A program made the translations under genes and the position numbers. From contig NC_088297.1 in assembly GCF_032854445.1 (NCBI RefSeq), positions 23,697,127 through 23,761,126 on the forward strand: 64,000 nucleotides of DNA, read 5' to 3'. Within the stretch, counting starts at the first letter, position 1. Every line of letters begins with the position of its first letter. Positions 37,901 through 42,449 of the stretch are shown here, piece after piece. The notes beneath the pieces are model-generated. The model was given only the letters and a program-made list of their open reading frames with translations. It made no database searches and was not told the DNA's origin. This stretch comes from Liolophura sinensis (taxonomy: Eukaryota > Mollusca > Polyplacophora > Chitonida > Chitonidae).

Positions 37901-38259
37901 CCAGAGTTCTCGCGGCTTTAGAGTCGTGTGACCTGCTTATAGCAAAGGCATGTGTATTAGCACACTTGTAAACTGTTATGTCCAGTGTGCTTACAAATTT
38001 GTGGAAGCCTACACAAACGCAGGGGCCCCGCTATTAGCAAAGACGTGGTAATAAAGTTAGGACGTTGCCAGGCTTACCTCATGTATGCATCGTGCTCACT
38101 GCTTTGGGACTTCGTGGAACTTTTTCTCGACAGTAAACTTTGGCGTCGCGATTTCCTGTGCTTGGAACTGTCGTGTTTACGGCATTTGTCACAGCGGCAA
38201 GTAAACAGCCGCGACCACGGTCTTGTCCAGCCTGTCAAGCGCGTGTTGCGACAGCTCAT
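1794..38259 (-). CDS. KCNT: Slo2/KCNT-type potassium channel gene, 21 exons, 3' end off window
   Basis: This is a large tetrameric plasma-membrane K+ channel of the Slo2 (Slack/Slick) family, which carries delayed outward K+ current gated by intracellular ions through two cytoplasmic RCK domains. The exons, joined by phase, give about 905 residues. They hold a basic N-terminus (1-60), S1 (about 90-112), S2 to S4 (about 150-238), S5 (about 239-272), the pore and S6 with TVGYGD at about 304-309, RCK1 (from about 336), an acidic linker (about 646-742) and part of RCK2 (from about 743). The order and motifs match vertebrate KCNT1 as I remember it: [27 protein letters not shown] and FPMVY are all seen. 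Vertebrate proteins run to about 1,200 residues, so roughly 300 C-terminal residues are missing below position 1. Oddities: a one-base frameshift in exon 11, and loss of a reported Na+-site motif. Family assignment is very sure; exact ends of exons 1, 16 and 20 are less so. Confidence 0.93.
2000..2138 (+). mobile_element. SINE 3' portion
   Basis: Contains gcctgcggatggtcgtgggt, ggtttcctcctaccataacg, gtgaaatattcttgagtata and a final aagtaaataaatga tail. The head is absent. Confidence 0.75.
2180..2350 (+). repeat. Interspersed repeat ending in gtatacgaatgtc
   Basis: Shares the order cctttgcgtcttcct, ttccgtccca, cgttattttgg and cattcgtatacgaatgtc with copies near 6180-6365, 13330-13515 and 44030-44245. 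Confidence 0.65.
2467..2538 (-). CDS. KCNT: Slo2 exon 20: RCK2
   Basis: Seventy-two bases read [20 protein letters not shown] then KIT, matching [20 protein letters not shown]. Acceptor ATTCCAG is clear. I chose donor GTTAGT (exon ends at 2467) because it alone gives the phase 2 that exon 21 needs. GTATGC four bases further on would put exon 21 out of frame. Confidence 0.88.
3005..3235 (+). repeat. 47-bp minisatellite, five copies
   Basis: Unit ggagatcttgggctaatccg then ccaatgaaataaagagacta plus ctataca, at 47-bp spacing. It lies between exons 19 and 20. Confidence 0.9.
3236..4157. other. Intron between exons 19 and 20, unique sequence
   Basis: AT-rich, with no repeat, RNA gene or further exon recognised. 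Open frames of about 70-120 codons at 3663-4137 lack similarity to anything I know. Confidence 0.5.
4158..4330 (-). CDS. KCNT: Slo2 exon 19: RCK2
   Basis: Reads [40 protein letters not shown] and [17 protein letters not shown]. Vertebrates have [40 protein letters not shown] and ELNPIVLLLDN. Acceptor CTGCAG, donor GTGAGT; phase 0 in and 2 out. The end of this exon and the start of exon 20 cover the motif tied to Na+ sensing in vertebrate Slo2.2 (see findings). Confidence 0.96.
4400..4655 (+). repeat. 40-bp minisatellite, six to seven copies
   Basis: Unit aatgtgagaatgacaaccga then ctgttacaagcgatctcacc, nearly identical between copies. Confidence 0.95.
4653..4720 (+). repeat. Diverged copy of the exon 19 acceptor region
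   Basis: gcagtgttcacaggactg...acaagacaaactacattatt and ccgacac correspond to gcagtgttcacaagtctg...agaagacaaactacagtagt and ccaacac at 4316-4370, which spans the exon 19 3' splice site. Confidence 0.65.
4868..5058 (+). mobile_element. tRNA-headed SINE
   Basis: The head has A-box-like ctggctgagtggttagcc and B-box-like gagttcaagggtc. The tail has ccacaatgctagcagccgtc, aaatattcctgagtacgacg, and a (gtat)n end. Confidence 0.75.
5170..5355 (+). repeat. Interspersed repeat with a tRNA-like B box
   Basis: gctgaagacaccaggcacga, gcgaggcagcaacaaatacc, then taaagtctttggtatgaccc and gggtttgatcccggatctac. I recall similar segments from other molluscan sequences; not verified here. Confidence 0.5.
5490..5935 (+). 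repeat. Degenerate 155-bp repeats resembling the exon 19 acceptor region
   Basis: Three diverged copies begin near 5535, 5690 and 5850, each with a gtgtttgaa...gttcacagg-like core, then acaaggcaaattgcattgtt and ctcaacac. Copies share gaagctaattttctc upstream. Confidence 0.55.
6170..6645 (+). mobile_element. Interspersed repeat plus second SINE type
   Basis: 6178-6365 is a copy of the gtatacgaatgtc-ended family. 6480-6645 has gaaagttcgccggtaatttg, tatccggttttcgccaaaca, ctagccgccatcgaatattc and a tail, the same module that fed the 74-bp array at 20-495. Confidence 0.6.
6727..6968 (-). mobile_element. Near full-length tRNA-derived SINE
   Basis: Plus strand starts with the reversed tail (tttatttatttgattaatgt, tttacgccatcctcaagaat), then ggcggccagcattatagtgg, ggcagagcctggggaaaacc, and the B-box end gggcttgaactcacagcgac. 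The head reaches ctgggtcattgcg. Confidence 0.85.
7226..7331 (-). CDS. KCNT: Slo2 exon 18: start of RCK2
   Basis: Reads [20 protein letters not shown] then [15 protein letters not shown], matching [20 protein letters not shown] then KAPFCCLRLD. Acceptor TTGTACAG, donor GTGAGT; 106 bases, phase 2 in and 0 out. The first 40 bases of the exon with their acceptor are repeated every 96 bases in the upstream intron. Confidence 0.93.
7292..8100 (+). repeat. 96-bp minisatellite containing the exon 18 acceptor and partial exon
   Basis: gtacatcgacgt (or gg/gtcgacgt variants) recurs at 7298, 7394, 7490, 7586, 7682, 7778 and 7874, exactly 96 apart, followed by two variant copies to 8100. The copy nearest 7298 is the true exon 18 edge. 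Read on the minus strand, each unit gives a pyrimidine-rich intron end, TACAG or TACAAG, then the coding start of exon 18. Intact plus-strand frames exist here only because 96 is divisible by three. Confidence 0.93.
8560..8695 (+). repeat. Copy of the interspersed family with the 48-bp motif
   Basis: taaatgaggtaatctgaaag, ttcgtgtaaccatttgccac, ctatcatactgttaatccct, ctgctctcgttttactcttt matches the modules seen at 9658-9800 and 58960-59060. It ends directly at the exon 17 donor. Confidence 0.65.
8706..8997 (-). CDS. KCNT: Slo2 exon 17: acidic linker between RCK1 and RCK2
   Basis: The 292 bases encode a low-complexity acidic, Ser-rich segment ([20 protein letters not shown], later [11 protein letters not shown] and DLDRSGDG-like runs). 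Vertebrate KCNT1 has a long variable linker in this place (DQSEDEVTPSDDEG). Acceptor ATTTCAG, donor GTAAGC. Phase 1 in and 2 out, agreeing with exons 16 and 18. A 33-bp minisatellite starts at the acceptor itself. Additional linker exons skipped in my model cannot be excluded. Confidence 0.8.
8992..9300 (+). repeat. 33-bp minisatellite starting at the exon 17 acceptor
   Basis: Nine to ten diverged copies of gggctgaaatacataacagc then tactgatttatca. The exon 17 boundary itself reads gggctgaaatacatac, so the unit holds the acceptor (minus TTTCAG) and the first three exon bases. Confidence 0.9.
9655..10360 (+). repeat. Interspersed element with an expanded 48-bp minisatellite
   Basis: The lead-in (tgacgtaaattgacaagatg, ggttacgtgtgaccatttcc) matches other family copies. 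It is followed by about 12 units of ctctggttttactctctatg, ctgtacgtctatcacactgt, cgtcgctg. A five-unit block (from about 9868) is duplicated (from about 10060). Confidence 0.9.
10380..12240. other. Intron between exons 16 and 17, mostly unique
   Basis: No exon or array recognised. At about 10850-10925 there is a tRNA-like B box (gaggttcgaatccatctctc) that may be an old SINE head. Confidence 0.5.
12246..12466 (-). CDS. KCNT: Slo2 exon 16: end of RCK1, alternative donors
   Basis: Reads [40 protein letters not shown] and [10 protein letters not shown], matching YGVCLIGLKRED...[26 protein letters not shown]. The acceptor (CCGTAG, 12467-12468) is clear. Two donors give the same phase: GTATGT, ending the exon at 12270, or a weaker GTTAAA, ending it at 12246. 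Reading on reaches TAA at 12241-12243, so intron retention would end the protein right after RCK1. Either donor joins exon 17 in frame. Confidence 0.9.
12545..12780 (+). repeat. Diverged two-copy repeat
   Basis: gattaaggaatttatttttg...tacaaatttaaattgcgatc at about 12556 and gattaaggatcttattcttg...tatcaattaaaatttgggcc at about 12708 line up over about 60 bases. Confidence 0.5.
12881..13030 (-). CDS. KCNT: Slo2 exon 15: RCK1
   Basis: The 150 bases read [38 protein letters not shown] and [10 protein letters not shown]. Vertebrates have [22 protein letters not shown] and [20 protein letters not shown]. The conserved SGNE(I/V)YHI stretch makes the match secure. Acceptor GTCTAG, donor GTACGT. Phase 2 in and 2 out. 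Confidence 0.95.
13330..13515 (+). repeat. Copy of the gtatacgaatgtc-ended family
   Basis: ccttgcgtctttcc, tttgcataaatcggtcctaa, tttcgtactttgtatacttt, ggtggttttt, then ctactggtatacgaatgttc. Lies between exons 14 and 15. Confidence 0.65.
13572..13680 (-). CDS. KCNT: Slo2 exon 14: RCK1
   Basis: Reads [20 protein letters not shown] then [15 protein letters not shown], matching [20 protein letters not shown] then ATSTLITLLVHTSRG. Acceptor TTCCAG, donor GTAAGT; phase 1 in and 2 out. Confidence 0.95.
14120..14870 (+). repeat. 52-bp minisatellite between exons 13 and 14
   Basis: About 14 variable copies of tagtggaacgtttgtagcta, aatggtgtcaagaaagtagc, tagttttgggca. No similarity to the neighbouring splice sites is seen. 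Confidence 0.9.
15011..15119 (-). CDS. KCNT: Slo2 exon 13: RCK1
   Basis: Reads [20 protein letters not shown] then [16 protein letters not shown], near-identical to [20 protein letters not shown] then YVQILKPENKFHVKFA. Acceptor TGTTGTAG, donor GTACAC; phase 0 in, 1 out. The acceptor and first exon bases (tgctgatcctacaacat on the plus strand) recur through the adjoining 4-kb array at 15112-19065. Confidence 0.95.
15112..19065 (+). repeat. 4-kb minisatellite grown from the exon 13 acceptor
   Basis: 15240-16450 holds near-identical 64-bp dimers (gtgctgatcctacaacatca, aaaacaggatgatgtgatag, tcctatactacatgaaaaca gga). 16450-17700 and 17700-19065 hold more diverged 28-32-bp monomers (gtgatggtcctacaacaata, aaacagagtgat). 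The boundary copy at 15112-15128 is the real exon 13 3' splice site, so the array contains dozens of decoy TGTTGTAG/GATCAGCA junctions on the minus strand. Confidence 0.95.
19368..19431 (-). CDS. KCNT: Slo2 exon 12: RCK1
   Basis: Sixty-four bases read [20 protein letters not shown] then A, matching [20 protein letters not shown] then A. Acceptor TTTGCAG, donor GTAAGT; phase 2 in and 0 out. The 4-kb minisatellite of the next intron begins about 300 bases below the exon. Confidence 0.93.
19574..19682 (+). repeat. 24-bp repeat, about four copies
   Basis: Unit cgtaatgtcaacaacccatg plus agag-like end, in the intron before exon 12. Confidence 0.8.
20110..20282 (+). mobile_element. SINE fragment next to exon 11
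   Basis: gggctctgcccggtttcctc, accataatgatagccgatgt, attcctgggtacggcgtaaa, caatcaaataaataaatata. It ends about 20 bases from the exon 11 donor. Confidence 0.85.
20303..20440 (-). CDS. KCNT: Slo2 exon 11: RCK1, with a one-base frameshift
   Basis: Acceptor TTGCCAG and donor GTAAGA bound 138 bases. The first nine codons read DHMVVLLSP and the rest, one frame over, reads [20 protein letters not shown] then [15 protein letters not shown]. Together these match [20 protein letters not shown]...RVIYLQGSALKDQDL. The break falls in a run of six G on the plus strand (20413-20418); five would keep frame and also fit the phase-2 exit that exon 12 needs. This is either a sequencing or assembly error or a real inactivating allele. 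Confidence 0.9.
   Translation of the reverse strand, partial: DHMVVLLSPQRTGPHHADHPEGPQMGQQGHVHTGVRAERRRSLTL
20865..21285 (+). repeat. 49-bp minisatellite, about eight copies
   Basis: Unit cgaactttagctggattgtg, tctgccatcccgctggtcag, taggacgac. Open frames through it on both strands are by-products of the repeat. Confidence 0.95.
21345..21533 (+). mobile_element. SINE fragment
   Basis: ttcctctccggccgtatgtt, gttctgcccggtttccttcc, agcataatactggccaccgt, ggaatattcttgagtgcagc, then aaataaataaaa. Confidence 0.85.
21961..22125 (-). CDS. KCNT: Slo2 exon 10: start of RCK1
   Basis: Fifty-five codons contain [29 protein letters not shown] (first Rossmann strand) and [15 protein letters not shown]. Vertebrate KCNT1 has [25 protein letters not shown] and [19 protein letters not shown]1 joins S6 and forms part of the cytoplasmic gating ring. 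Acceptor TTTCAG, donor GTATGG, phase 0 at both ends. Confidence 0.96.
22519..22705 (-). CDS. KCNT: Slo2 exon 9: pore, selectivity filter and S6
   Basis: This is the diagnostic exon. It encodes [20 protein letters not shown], the pore helix WFVIVTFS, the K+ selectivity filter TVGYGD, and S6 ([19 protein letters not shown]). Vertebrate KCNT1 has [21 protein letters not shown] and LLVVIMICVALVVLPLQ in the same places. Acceptor TTTACAG, donor GTTGGT, 187 bases. Its first 14 bases plus the acceptor recur many times in the upstream intron as a minisatellite (22692-23500). Confidence 0.97.
22692..23500 (+). repeat. 35-bp minisatellite grown from the exon 9 acceptor
   Basis: Over 20 copies of gaataccacacacgctgtaa then acagaaatagcact, with a larger block (22985-23110 and 23158-23285) repeated. 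The exon 9 boundary (ggataccacacacgctgtaa) is the first copy. Confidence 0.93.
23515..24025 (-). repeat. Two copies of the interspersed family with 48-bp motif
   Basis: 23530-23790 and 23885-24020 share attaagacgtacag, gagcagcgacgacag, ctggtaaatggtcatatgta and the cgaatta/gcagaattaggtaaaa module. The second abuts exon 8. Confidence 0.8.
24043..24146 (-). CDS. KCNT: Slo2 exon 8: S4-S5 linker and S5
   Basis: The 104 bases read [20 protein letters not shown] followed by [14 protein letters not shown], aligning with [20 protein letters not shown]...LVFTG. Acceptor CTGCAG, donor GTAAGT. Phase 0 in, 2 out; the split codon is completed by exon 9. A copy of an interspersed repeat (about 23885-24020) lies about 20 bases past the exon on the donor side. 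Confidence 0.92.
24400..24632. mobile_element. MITE copy, terminal motif ggttgttcaaaa
   Basis: Starts gggcttggttgttcaaaact and ends attagctaatacactttcca then acaactgagc. The body matches the copy at 30225-30430 (acttaataccagtattagct, gacttaataccggtattagc). Confidence 0.7.
24772..24855 (-). CDS. KCNT: Slo2 exon 7: S4
   Basis: Twenty-eight codons include [20 protein letters not shown], near-identical in layout to [21 protein letters not shown]. As in other Slo2 channels, S4 has few positive charges, in keeping with weak voltage dependence. Acceptor ATCCAG, donor GTGAGT, phase 0 at both ends. Confidence 0.95.
24890..25022 (+). repeat. 33-bp repeat, four copies
   Basis: Unit cctatgattgtataatctta then cattaagggcc. 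Confidence 0.95.
25023..26515. other. Intron between exons 6 and 7
   Basis: Unique sequence except a SINE tail on the minus strand at about 25645-25700 (ttggtgtttcacgccgtact, caagaatgtgtcact). No exon seen. Confidence 0.5.
26516..26590 (-). CDS. KCNT: Slo2 exon 6: S3
   Basis: Twenty-five codons, [20 protein letters not shown] then PMIVT, match [20 protein letters not shown] then PFIIT of vertebrate KCNT1. Acceptor TTCCGCAG, donor GTAAGC, phase 0 at both ends. The initial ATG is internal to the protein, not a start. Confidence 0.9.
26703..26945 (+). mobile_element. Near full-length SINE
   Basis: gtaatgactcaggagcctct, B-box gagttcaagtccagctcacg, aactgcggatggtcgtggtt, ttcctcccatcatcatgcag, aatattcttgagtacggcgt and an (aaata)n tail. 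Confidence 0.9.
26946..28226. other. Intron between exons 5 and 6
   Basis: No array or exon recognised. Short open frames at 26916-27185 and 27860-28066 have no supporting similarity. Confidence 0.5.
28227..28335 (-). CDS. KCNT: Slo2 exon 5: S2
   Basis: Reads [20 protein letters not shown] followed by a hydrophobic run ending ITVYVTYK, matching [20 protein letters not shown]...LIYLSYK in vertebrates. Acceptor TTACACAG, donor GTATGG. Phase 2 in, 0 out. Confidence 0.92.
28490..28728 (-). repeat. Copy of interspersed family with 48-bp motif
   Basis: gaacaaaagcagagcagcga, cgacaggataacatttggca, gcagaattaggtaaagaaaa, tgatgttaatcgcaatttat, tgacgtcact in the order of the 23530 and 43250 copies. Confidence 0.8.
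28735..28930 (-). mobile_element. Diverged SINE-like fragment
   Basis: (gagt)n and ttggtgtttaatgctgtact, cgagattttt, then ggaggaacccggagaaaaca correspond to a reversed SINE tail and core. Confidence 0.55.
28972..30075 (+). repeat. 37-bp minisatellite, about 30 copies
   Basis: Unit cgtagctttcagaaatacac then atctgcactgttccaat, very even, between exons 4 and 5. Confidence 0.97.
30225..30430. mobile_element. MITE with ggcccggttgttcaa ends
   Basis: Left ggcccagttgttcaacttaa and right tttttgaacaaccgggccca are inverted. Second copy of the element at 24400-24632. Confidence 0.8.
30514..30600 (-). CDS. KCNT: Slo2 exon 4: S1-S2 extracellular loop
   Basis: Eighty-seven bases between TCCCAG and GTGAGT encode a hydrophilic loop. 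It begins with a Cys made across the junction and contains RCENGTTA, with an N-glycosylation sequon (NGT). It ends STRINW, like the EINW of the vertebrate loop. The sequence is poorly conserved, so the call rests on position, splice sites and phase. A tandem repeat starts about 5-10 bases from the acceptor, on its intron side. Confidence 0.8.
30606..30825 (+). repeat. Imperfect 36-bp repeats at the exon 4 acceptor
   Basis: Six diverged copies of acacaaacatgtgtgtagac then atgtgagaaaatat. They begin within 10 bases of the acceptor but do not include exon sequence. Confidence 0.85.
31065..31161 (-). CDS. KCNT: Slo2 exon 3: S1
   Basis: The 97 bases encode the first membrane segment, [19 protein letters not shown], closely matching FSLKLLTCLLYIVRVLLDD of vertebrate KCNT1. 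A T-rich tract and GATAG acceptor precede it, and a GTAAGT donor follows. Phase is 1 in and 2 out. Confidence 0.93.
31495..31605 (+). repeat. 34-bp repeat, three copies
   Basis: Unit gtcccaaaaagtcatgttca then aacaatcccaacat. Confidence 0.9.
31813..32085 (+). mobile_element. Full-length tRNA-derived SINE
   Basis: Head gggggcttccgtggccggcg with A-box-like ggggtaagcacgcc, B-box region atgtgagtccaattccagct, core cataatgctggcagtcgtcg, then aatattcttgagtacggcgt and an (aaata)n tail. The best single copy in the window. Confidence 0.92.
32170..32249 (-). CDS. KCNT: Slo2 exon 2: pre-S1 segment
   Basis: Acceptor TTTCAG and donor GTGAGT bound 80 bases that read [20 protein letters not shown], matching in position the VEFYVNENTFKERLKLFF segment of vertebrate KCNT1. 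The phases (2 in, 1 out) fit exons 1 and 3. A SINE copy lies just beyond the donor, in the next intron (31815-32083). Confidence 0.88.
32250..34095. other. Intron 1, part next to exon 2
   Basis: AT-rich unique sequence. A small imperfect hairpin (aatgatcttgggaat and attcctaagatcat) lies at about 33050-33107. No exon or array seen. Confidence 0.5.
34100..34626. mobile_element. 527-bp foldback MITE with TTAA duplications
   Basis: Left end agaaggagaaaacataaaaa and the reverse of the right end aggtggagaaaacataaaaa match at 18 of 20. Similarity continues inward (cagatgaaagagcg/tgcg, ttttttgtatggtg, gtatttggg) to make an imperfect palindrome of about 200 bases per arm. TTAA lies at 34096-34099 and 34627-34630, as for piggyBac-type elements. 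No coding frame. Confidence 0.9.
34631..36215. other. Intron 1, middle part
   Basis: Unique AT-rich sequence with a short (aaat)n run near 35695-35716. No exon recognised. Confidence 0.5.
36220..37180 (+). repeat. 42-bp minisatellite in intron 1
   Basis: About 22 variable copies of agcagacagattcatctagg, aaagtgtgtgtaacagagta, ga. Confidence 0.95.
37180..37345 (+). repeat. 15-bp repeat, about ten copies
   Basis: Unit gtatgcgccagtaac with variants; abuts the 42-bp array. Long frames on both strands result from the 15-bp period. Confidence 0.95.
37346..37445 (-). repeat. Fragment of the gtatacgaatgtc-ended family
   Basis: Minus strand reads gttattgaccttgaacggcg, then gcttggtatacgaatgtctg, as in the copies at 6300-6360 and 44190-44245. 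Confidence 0.65.
38078..38259 (-). CDS. KCNT: Slo2 exon 1: N-terminal basic tail
   Basis: Sixty codons plus two bases run from an ATG at 38257-38259 to a consensus donor (GTAAGC). Reading upstream in frame from this ATG meets a TAG stop with no other ATG between, and position -3 is A. That supports this start, although an alternative upstream first exon cannot be excluded. The peptide is rich in Arg, Lys and Ser ([16 protein letters not shown]), so it may be a cytoplasmic regulatory tail with kinase-type sites; this is inference. The exon ends in phase 2 (AG), which joins the first base of exon 2 to make Arg. N-termini differ widely between Slo2 proteins, so similarity alone does not prove this exon. 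Confidence 0.65.
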
Positions 38260-38990
38260 TGTGACAGCGTCTGGACTAATTACACAGACAGAAACCACAG
38301 CGTCTGTGATGTAAGTAGCACGAAACTGTGTTCGGTATATAGCCTACATGTGGCTGTCACGGACATGCGCGTATACGTGGACACGGTTGAGTGATTACAG
38401 AACCGGTGTTCCCTTGAGCATCGGGCCGTGTAAATGGAGCAGGTAGAGCAGGGCAGCTCGGAGTACATCATGTCACACTAAGCCGACCTAAGTTATCATA
38501 CCCACTCTCGGCACTTCACCCACAAATTATAAGGCGCTTAAAAAGTTAACGGGTATCTCGAGGCCATCGACACCTTCATCACACTCCAAAGGTTTACCAC
38601 AAAACCTCGACAGGTATAAAAACTAATTACAGGTAAACTCATTCATAAATTGCGGTTGTCTCTGAACAATCATGAGACTTCACACTCTACCGCAAGAGCT
38701 AGACAAAAGAATAACGAAAAGCTTATCGGTTTATACGCGTTGACAGCTTAAAGGCATATGTAGCGAGCTTTATCAAAATATGTATGCCTCATAGACAGGG
38801 CAGCATGATTCTTCCCAGAAACCTGGAGTTTACATGTTTGTTTGTTCGCTTGTTAATGATATAAAGTTACCTTCTGGTTAAATCGACCCTCTCTCGATGG
38901 TCCAAGTGTTACCGCTCAGGTGTCTGGTGTCAATGACAATGTGTTGAATAGTGCTGCCTCACTGCAACGCCATTCCGAAGACACAAATAG
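38260..38990. promoter_or_regulatory. Upstream region of the channel gene, no promoter motif identified
   Basis: This should hold the 5' untranslated region or an upstream intron. I see no TATA box in a sensible place and cannot fix a transcription start. Confidence 0.3.
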
Positions 38991-38994
38991 GCGG

Positions 38995-39065
38995 TCCCGC
39001 GGTCAAAAGCCCCGCAGTCAAAATCTCCGCGGACAAAAACTCCAGTGGACATAAACCCCTCGATC
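38995..39065 (-). repeat. Short-unit array, inverted partner of 39600-39765
   Basis: Four to five units of cgcggacaaaaactc type (ggtcaaaagccccgc, agtcaaaatctccgc), the reverse of gcggggcttttgtcc at 39600-39765. Confidence 0.8.
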
Positions 39066-39599
39066 AGTATTAAGGGTATACGTTGATAGACATGCGTTGA
39101 TAGCTTCGAGAAACCTTGATTTGGTTTTAATGTCTAAATTATCTATATTTTAAAATATATCTGTTGTAGCATACGCATAAAATTGCATACAATGCGTGTA
39201 AACCAACTCAAAATGCATACGTTATGACAGCCGCGAGATCATACTGTGAATCATAGTACGCTATAACCTGTCTACCATGGTGACAAATTTCAACCAATGA
39301 AATTGATTATAGTGGTAGATGCTTCGGAGAATAAACTAATAATTGCTTGACAAAAACATTCGATAATTGTATTATTTTGACATCAGAGAAAGTCAGTTTT
39401 TGCCAAACTGTTTTTAAAACGTATGTGTACAGCATTTAAAAGAGGAGAGCTGCTAAACCCGAGTGCCCGATAGGGATGCGTGTTGAATCCGAGTGGGCCA
39501 TACGGATACATTTTGATGACAAATTTGCAGATGGCAGATGAAGTCACACCATATAAATTCCCTTCAACAAATATTTAACATCATGTGTTTTGGACTTTC

Positions 39600-39765
39600 G
39601 GCGGTTTTTGTCCGCCGGGAGTTTTGTCCGCGGGGTTCTTGTCTGCGGGTTTTGTTTTGTCCGCCGAGGCTTTGTTCGCCGGGGCTTTTGTCAGCTGGGA
39701 CTTTTGTCCAGCGGGGCTTTTGTCCAGCGGGGCTTTTGTTCATCGGGGCTTTTGTCCTGGATGCA
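39600..39765 (+). repeat. 15-16-bp array gcggggcttttgtcc
   Basis: About ten units. Inverted relative to 38995-39065, with 535 bases of AT-rich sequence between. Confidence 0.9.
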
Positions 39766-41150
39766 TGGAAACTGATTCAAAAGTGTATTCAAGGTTTGCA
39801 ACTCCTTTTATAGTAGATTATGATAAGACCGGCATTGTGTACTTTAAGATTTAAGGTTGAATTATCTCATATCCCTCCACATCAAGAAGAACCAGACAAA
39901 CTCCACAACAGAGGCAAGCTATAACTGCCGTATCGGACACATAATCTCGAGTGTCAACAGGGACCAACGTGTTACCGTTGAACAGCTTCTGTTACCGTAT
40001 GTGCATTGTCTATCTGTAATTTCCTAACAGGGGTGCGAGCAAAGAACAATTGGGCATTTCTGTAGGGTCAACTATAGATTTCTGGTAATATAATTTTATA
40101 ATTTGTTGTATTAGGACATCTTAGCATTTGTTCCATTTAAATAAATAGAGCTTTGAAAATTTTACTTTTGATTCTTCCTTTTTGAATTTGCGGCAAGAAT
40201 AATGAATTTGTCCGTGAAGAAAATAGATATAAGCAGATTCTGTCAGCTTTTCATCAATAACAGCAACTCGGACATAGTTGATAAACTAGTTTTAGAAAAC
40301 GCAATAAAAACGCAGTCAATTTTCTAGTATATATTATACGGGGAATATGCTATGCACCGCTAAGTGTATTAACCGCGGATAATAATTGTTAAAGTCTGGT
40401 GTACCGCTGTAAAATCAGGAAAGCCAATATGGTTTCAAAGTAAATATTTTAAATGTGTTATTTTTATTATTATTTATTTATTTGAGTGGTGGTTAAGGAG
40501 CTATTCAGCAATGAATTTATGGGTGTAGGAAACAGACGTGCCAAGAGTAAACCATCGCCCTTGGACAGGCACGTGACAAACCTCCCGACTTATAGCTCAG
40601 GTGAAACAGGGGATGCCAAATGTATATAAATAACAAACCACAGACAGGCTTATGCGTGTAGGTCCCTGACCAATAAAACTGCAGTTAAACTGCAACCAAA
40701 TAGTTAAACAAAAAATGTGACCGATATAAAAAACAACCATGTAATGCAAAGCTTTTAACACGGGCAAAAGAGCATGCATCTAACACACGGTCACTTACAG
40801 TGACAATAGCAGCAGTCATCAGTAATCAATACTGTCAAGCAGATATGGTAGCGATCCCAGGCACTAATCACACTTAGAAAACTTATTATTTACAAACAAG
40901 TCACATTCAAACACATGACTACATTTACAGAGGCGCATTAAACCACGTGAAATTCGATAGTAAGAAGTGCGTATACCGGTACAGGGCCTGTGTGTAGAGC
41001 AAAGGCCAGATCTAACGGTCTACAGGTCATTGTCCTCTATACAGGCAGTGCTGCGAGATTATGACAGGCATAAAACTGTGGCCTGGCCTATAACTCATTC
41101 AGGAAGTCCATTCTGTGCTTTTAATCTTTTTATTTATTTTTTAAATAATT
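39766..41150. other. Unique sequence, no gene found
   Basis: Only a short (ttat)n tract near 40460 stands out. No exon, RNA gene or array. Confidence 0.5.
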
Positions 41151-41300
41151 TTAAAGATAAATAAAAATAAATTTTTATTTATCTATCAGATTGTGGTCTA
41201 GCGCCAAGAATATTTCACTTGTTCGGTGGCGGACAGTATTATGCGTCGGGGAAACCGGAGAGCCCAGGTGTAAACCCTGGGGGATCTTTCTCATAGGAAA
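41150..41300 (-). mobile_element. Diverged SINE fragment
   Basis: tttatttatctatcagattg, ccaagaatatttcacttgtt, ggtggcggacagtattatgc, gggaaaccggagagcccagg in reversed SINE order. Confidence 0.65.
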
Positions 41301-42179
41301 TGTACAGATAAGTACACAATATTGTCCGAAGACAAGTGGTCTTCAACAAACATCCCCGACCGCTTCCTGTCACCAATTCGGCACAAACAGGAAGAGTTGG
41401 GTAACTGGTAGCAGGCTAATCACTGAGCCCCGCGGAGGCAACCATAACCTCCCTTATACAGATATGTGAGGCTGGGAGTAAAGCTAGGCCAGTAATACTC
41501 TGCCAGATAAAGCAAAACAGTCTCTTAGGACACTTTATTGACACATATCTTTTGCGGCTGTAACATACATAATGTAGAGGAAACATTTAAGTCTATTTAA
41601 GTCAAAATCCAGATTGCAGACCAAAAAAAAAAAACAAAAAAATTCCTGCCAGTGAGTTTTAGGAAGTGCTCAAGCGTGCCATTTTTTCGCTGGGAGAACA
41701 TGGATTTGGCGTTAATCTATGAAAACAGATAACAGATATTAATGCGTCCGACTCACGTATGTGCGATCTATACACGGGTTTATCAGACCTTGGCAATATT
41801 ATTTGCTGCGATCGAACTTATCCTCACCTCAGCCTTCTTAATGTAATAAGGCAAAACAGTTTTGTACTGAGGTCTTAATCAAAGAACAGGAGAAACGGTT
41901 ACGCTTTGGACAACGCAGCTAAAGAGAGTTTCACTGCATTTGACATGAAATGCACGCTGGACGAAACCAGCATTATTCAAACCTCCATTTTAAATTGTTT
42001 TCGCTGATTTGATGAATTACAGTTAGAATAAAACCTGTACTGAGGTAAATTGACAGTAGGCAGTAATATTTAATTTAATATTATATTTCTGACTAAACCA
42101 GAATTCTCCTGACGGACTAAACATTCCCGAGGTCCGGCCATTGTACATGCTTGTAAATGTGATGACAACAGAGCAGTTT

Positions 42180-42449
42180 GAGTAATTCTCGACCAGCGAC
42201 GTCTCACAAATTTCAATTAACAGCTCTGTTTGTTTCACTTAATTCTGCTTAATATTCCTGATATACGCTATGAACAGTGCCATAGTGTTTAAATCTGCCC
42301 CAATATAGCATTTTGTGTAATTCTCGACCAGCGACGTCTCACAAATTTCAATTAACAGCTCTGCATGTTTCACTTAATTCTGCTTAATATTCCTGATATA
42401 CGCTATGAACAGTGCCATAGTGTTTAAATCTGCCCCATTATAGCATTTA
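42180..42449 (+). repeat. 133-bp tandem duplication
   Basis: taattctcgaccagcgacgt...tagcattt occurs at about 42182-42314 and again directly after at 42317-42449, with a few differences. The unit contains the module gacgtctcacaaatttcaat, taacagctctg, ttaattctgctt shared with the interspersed family. Confidence 0.9.
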
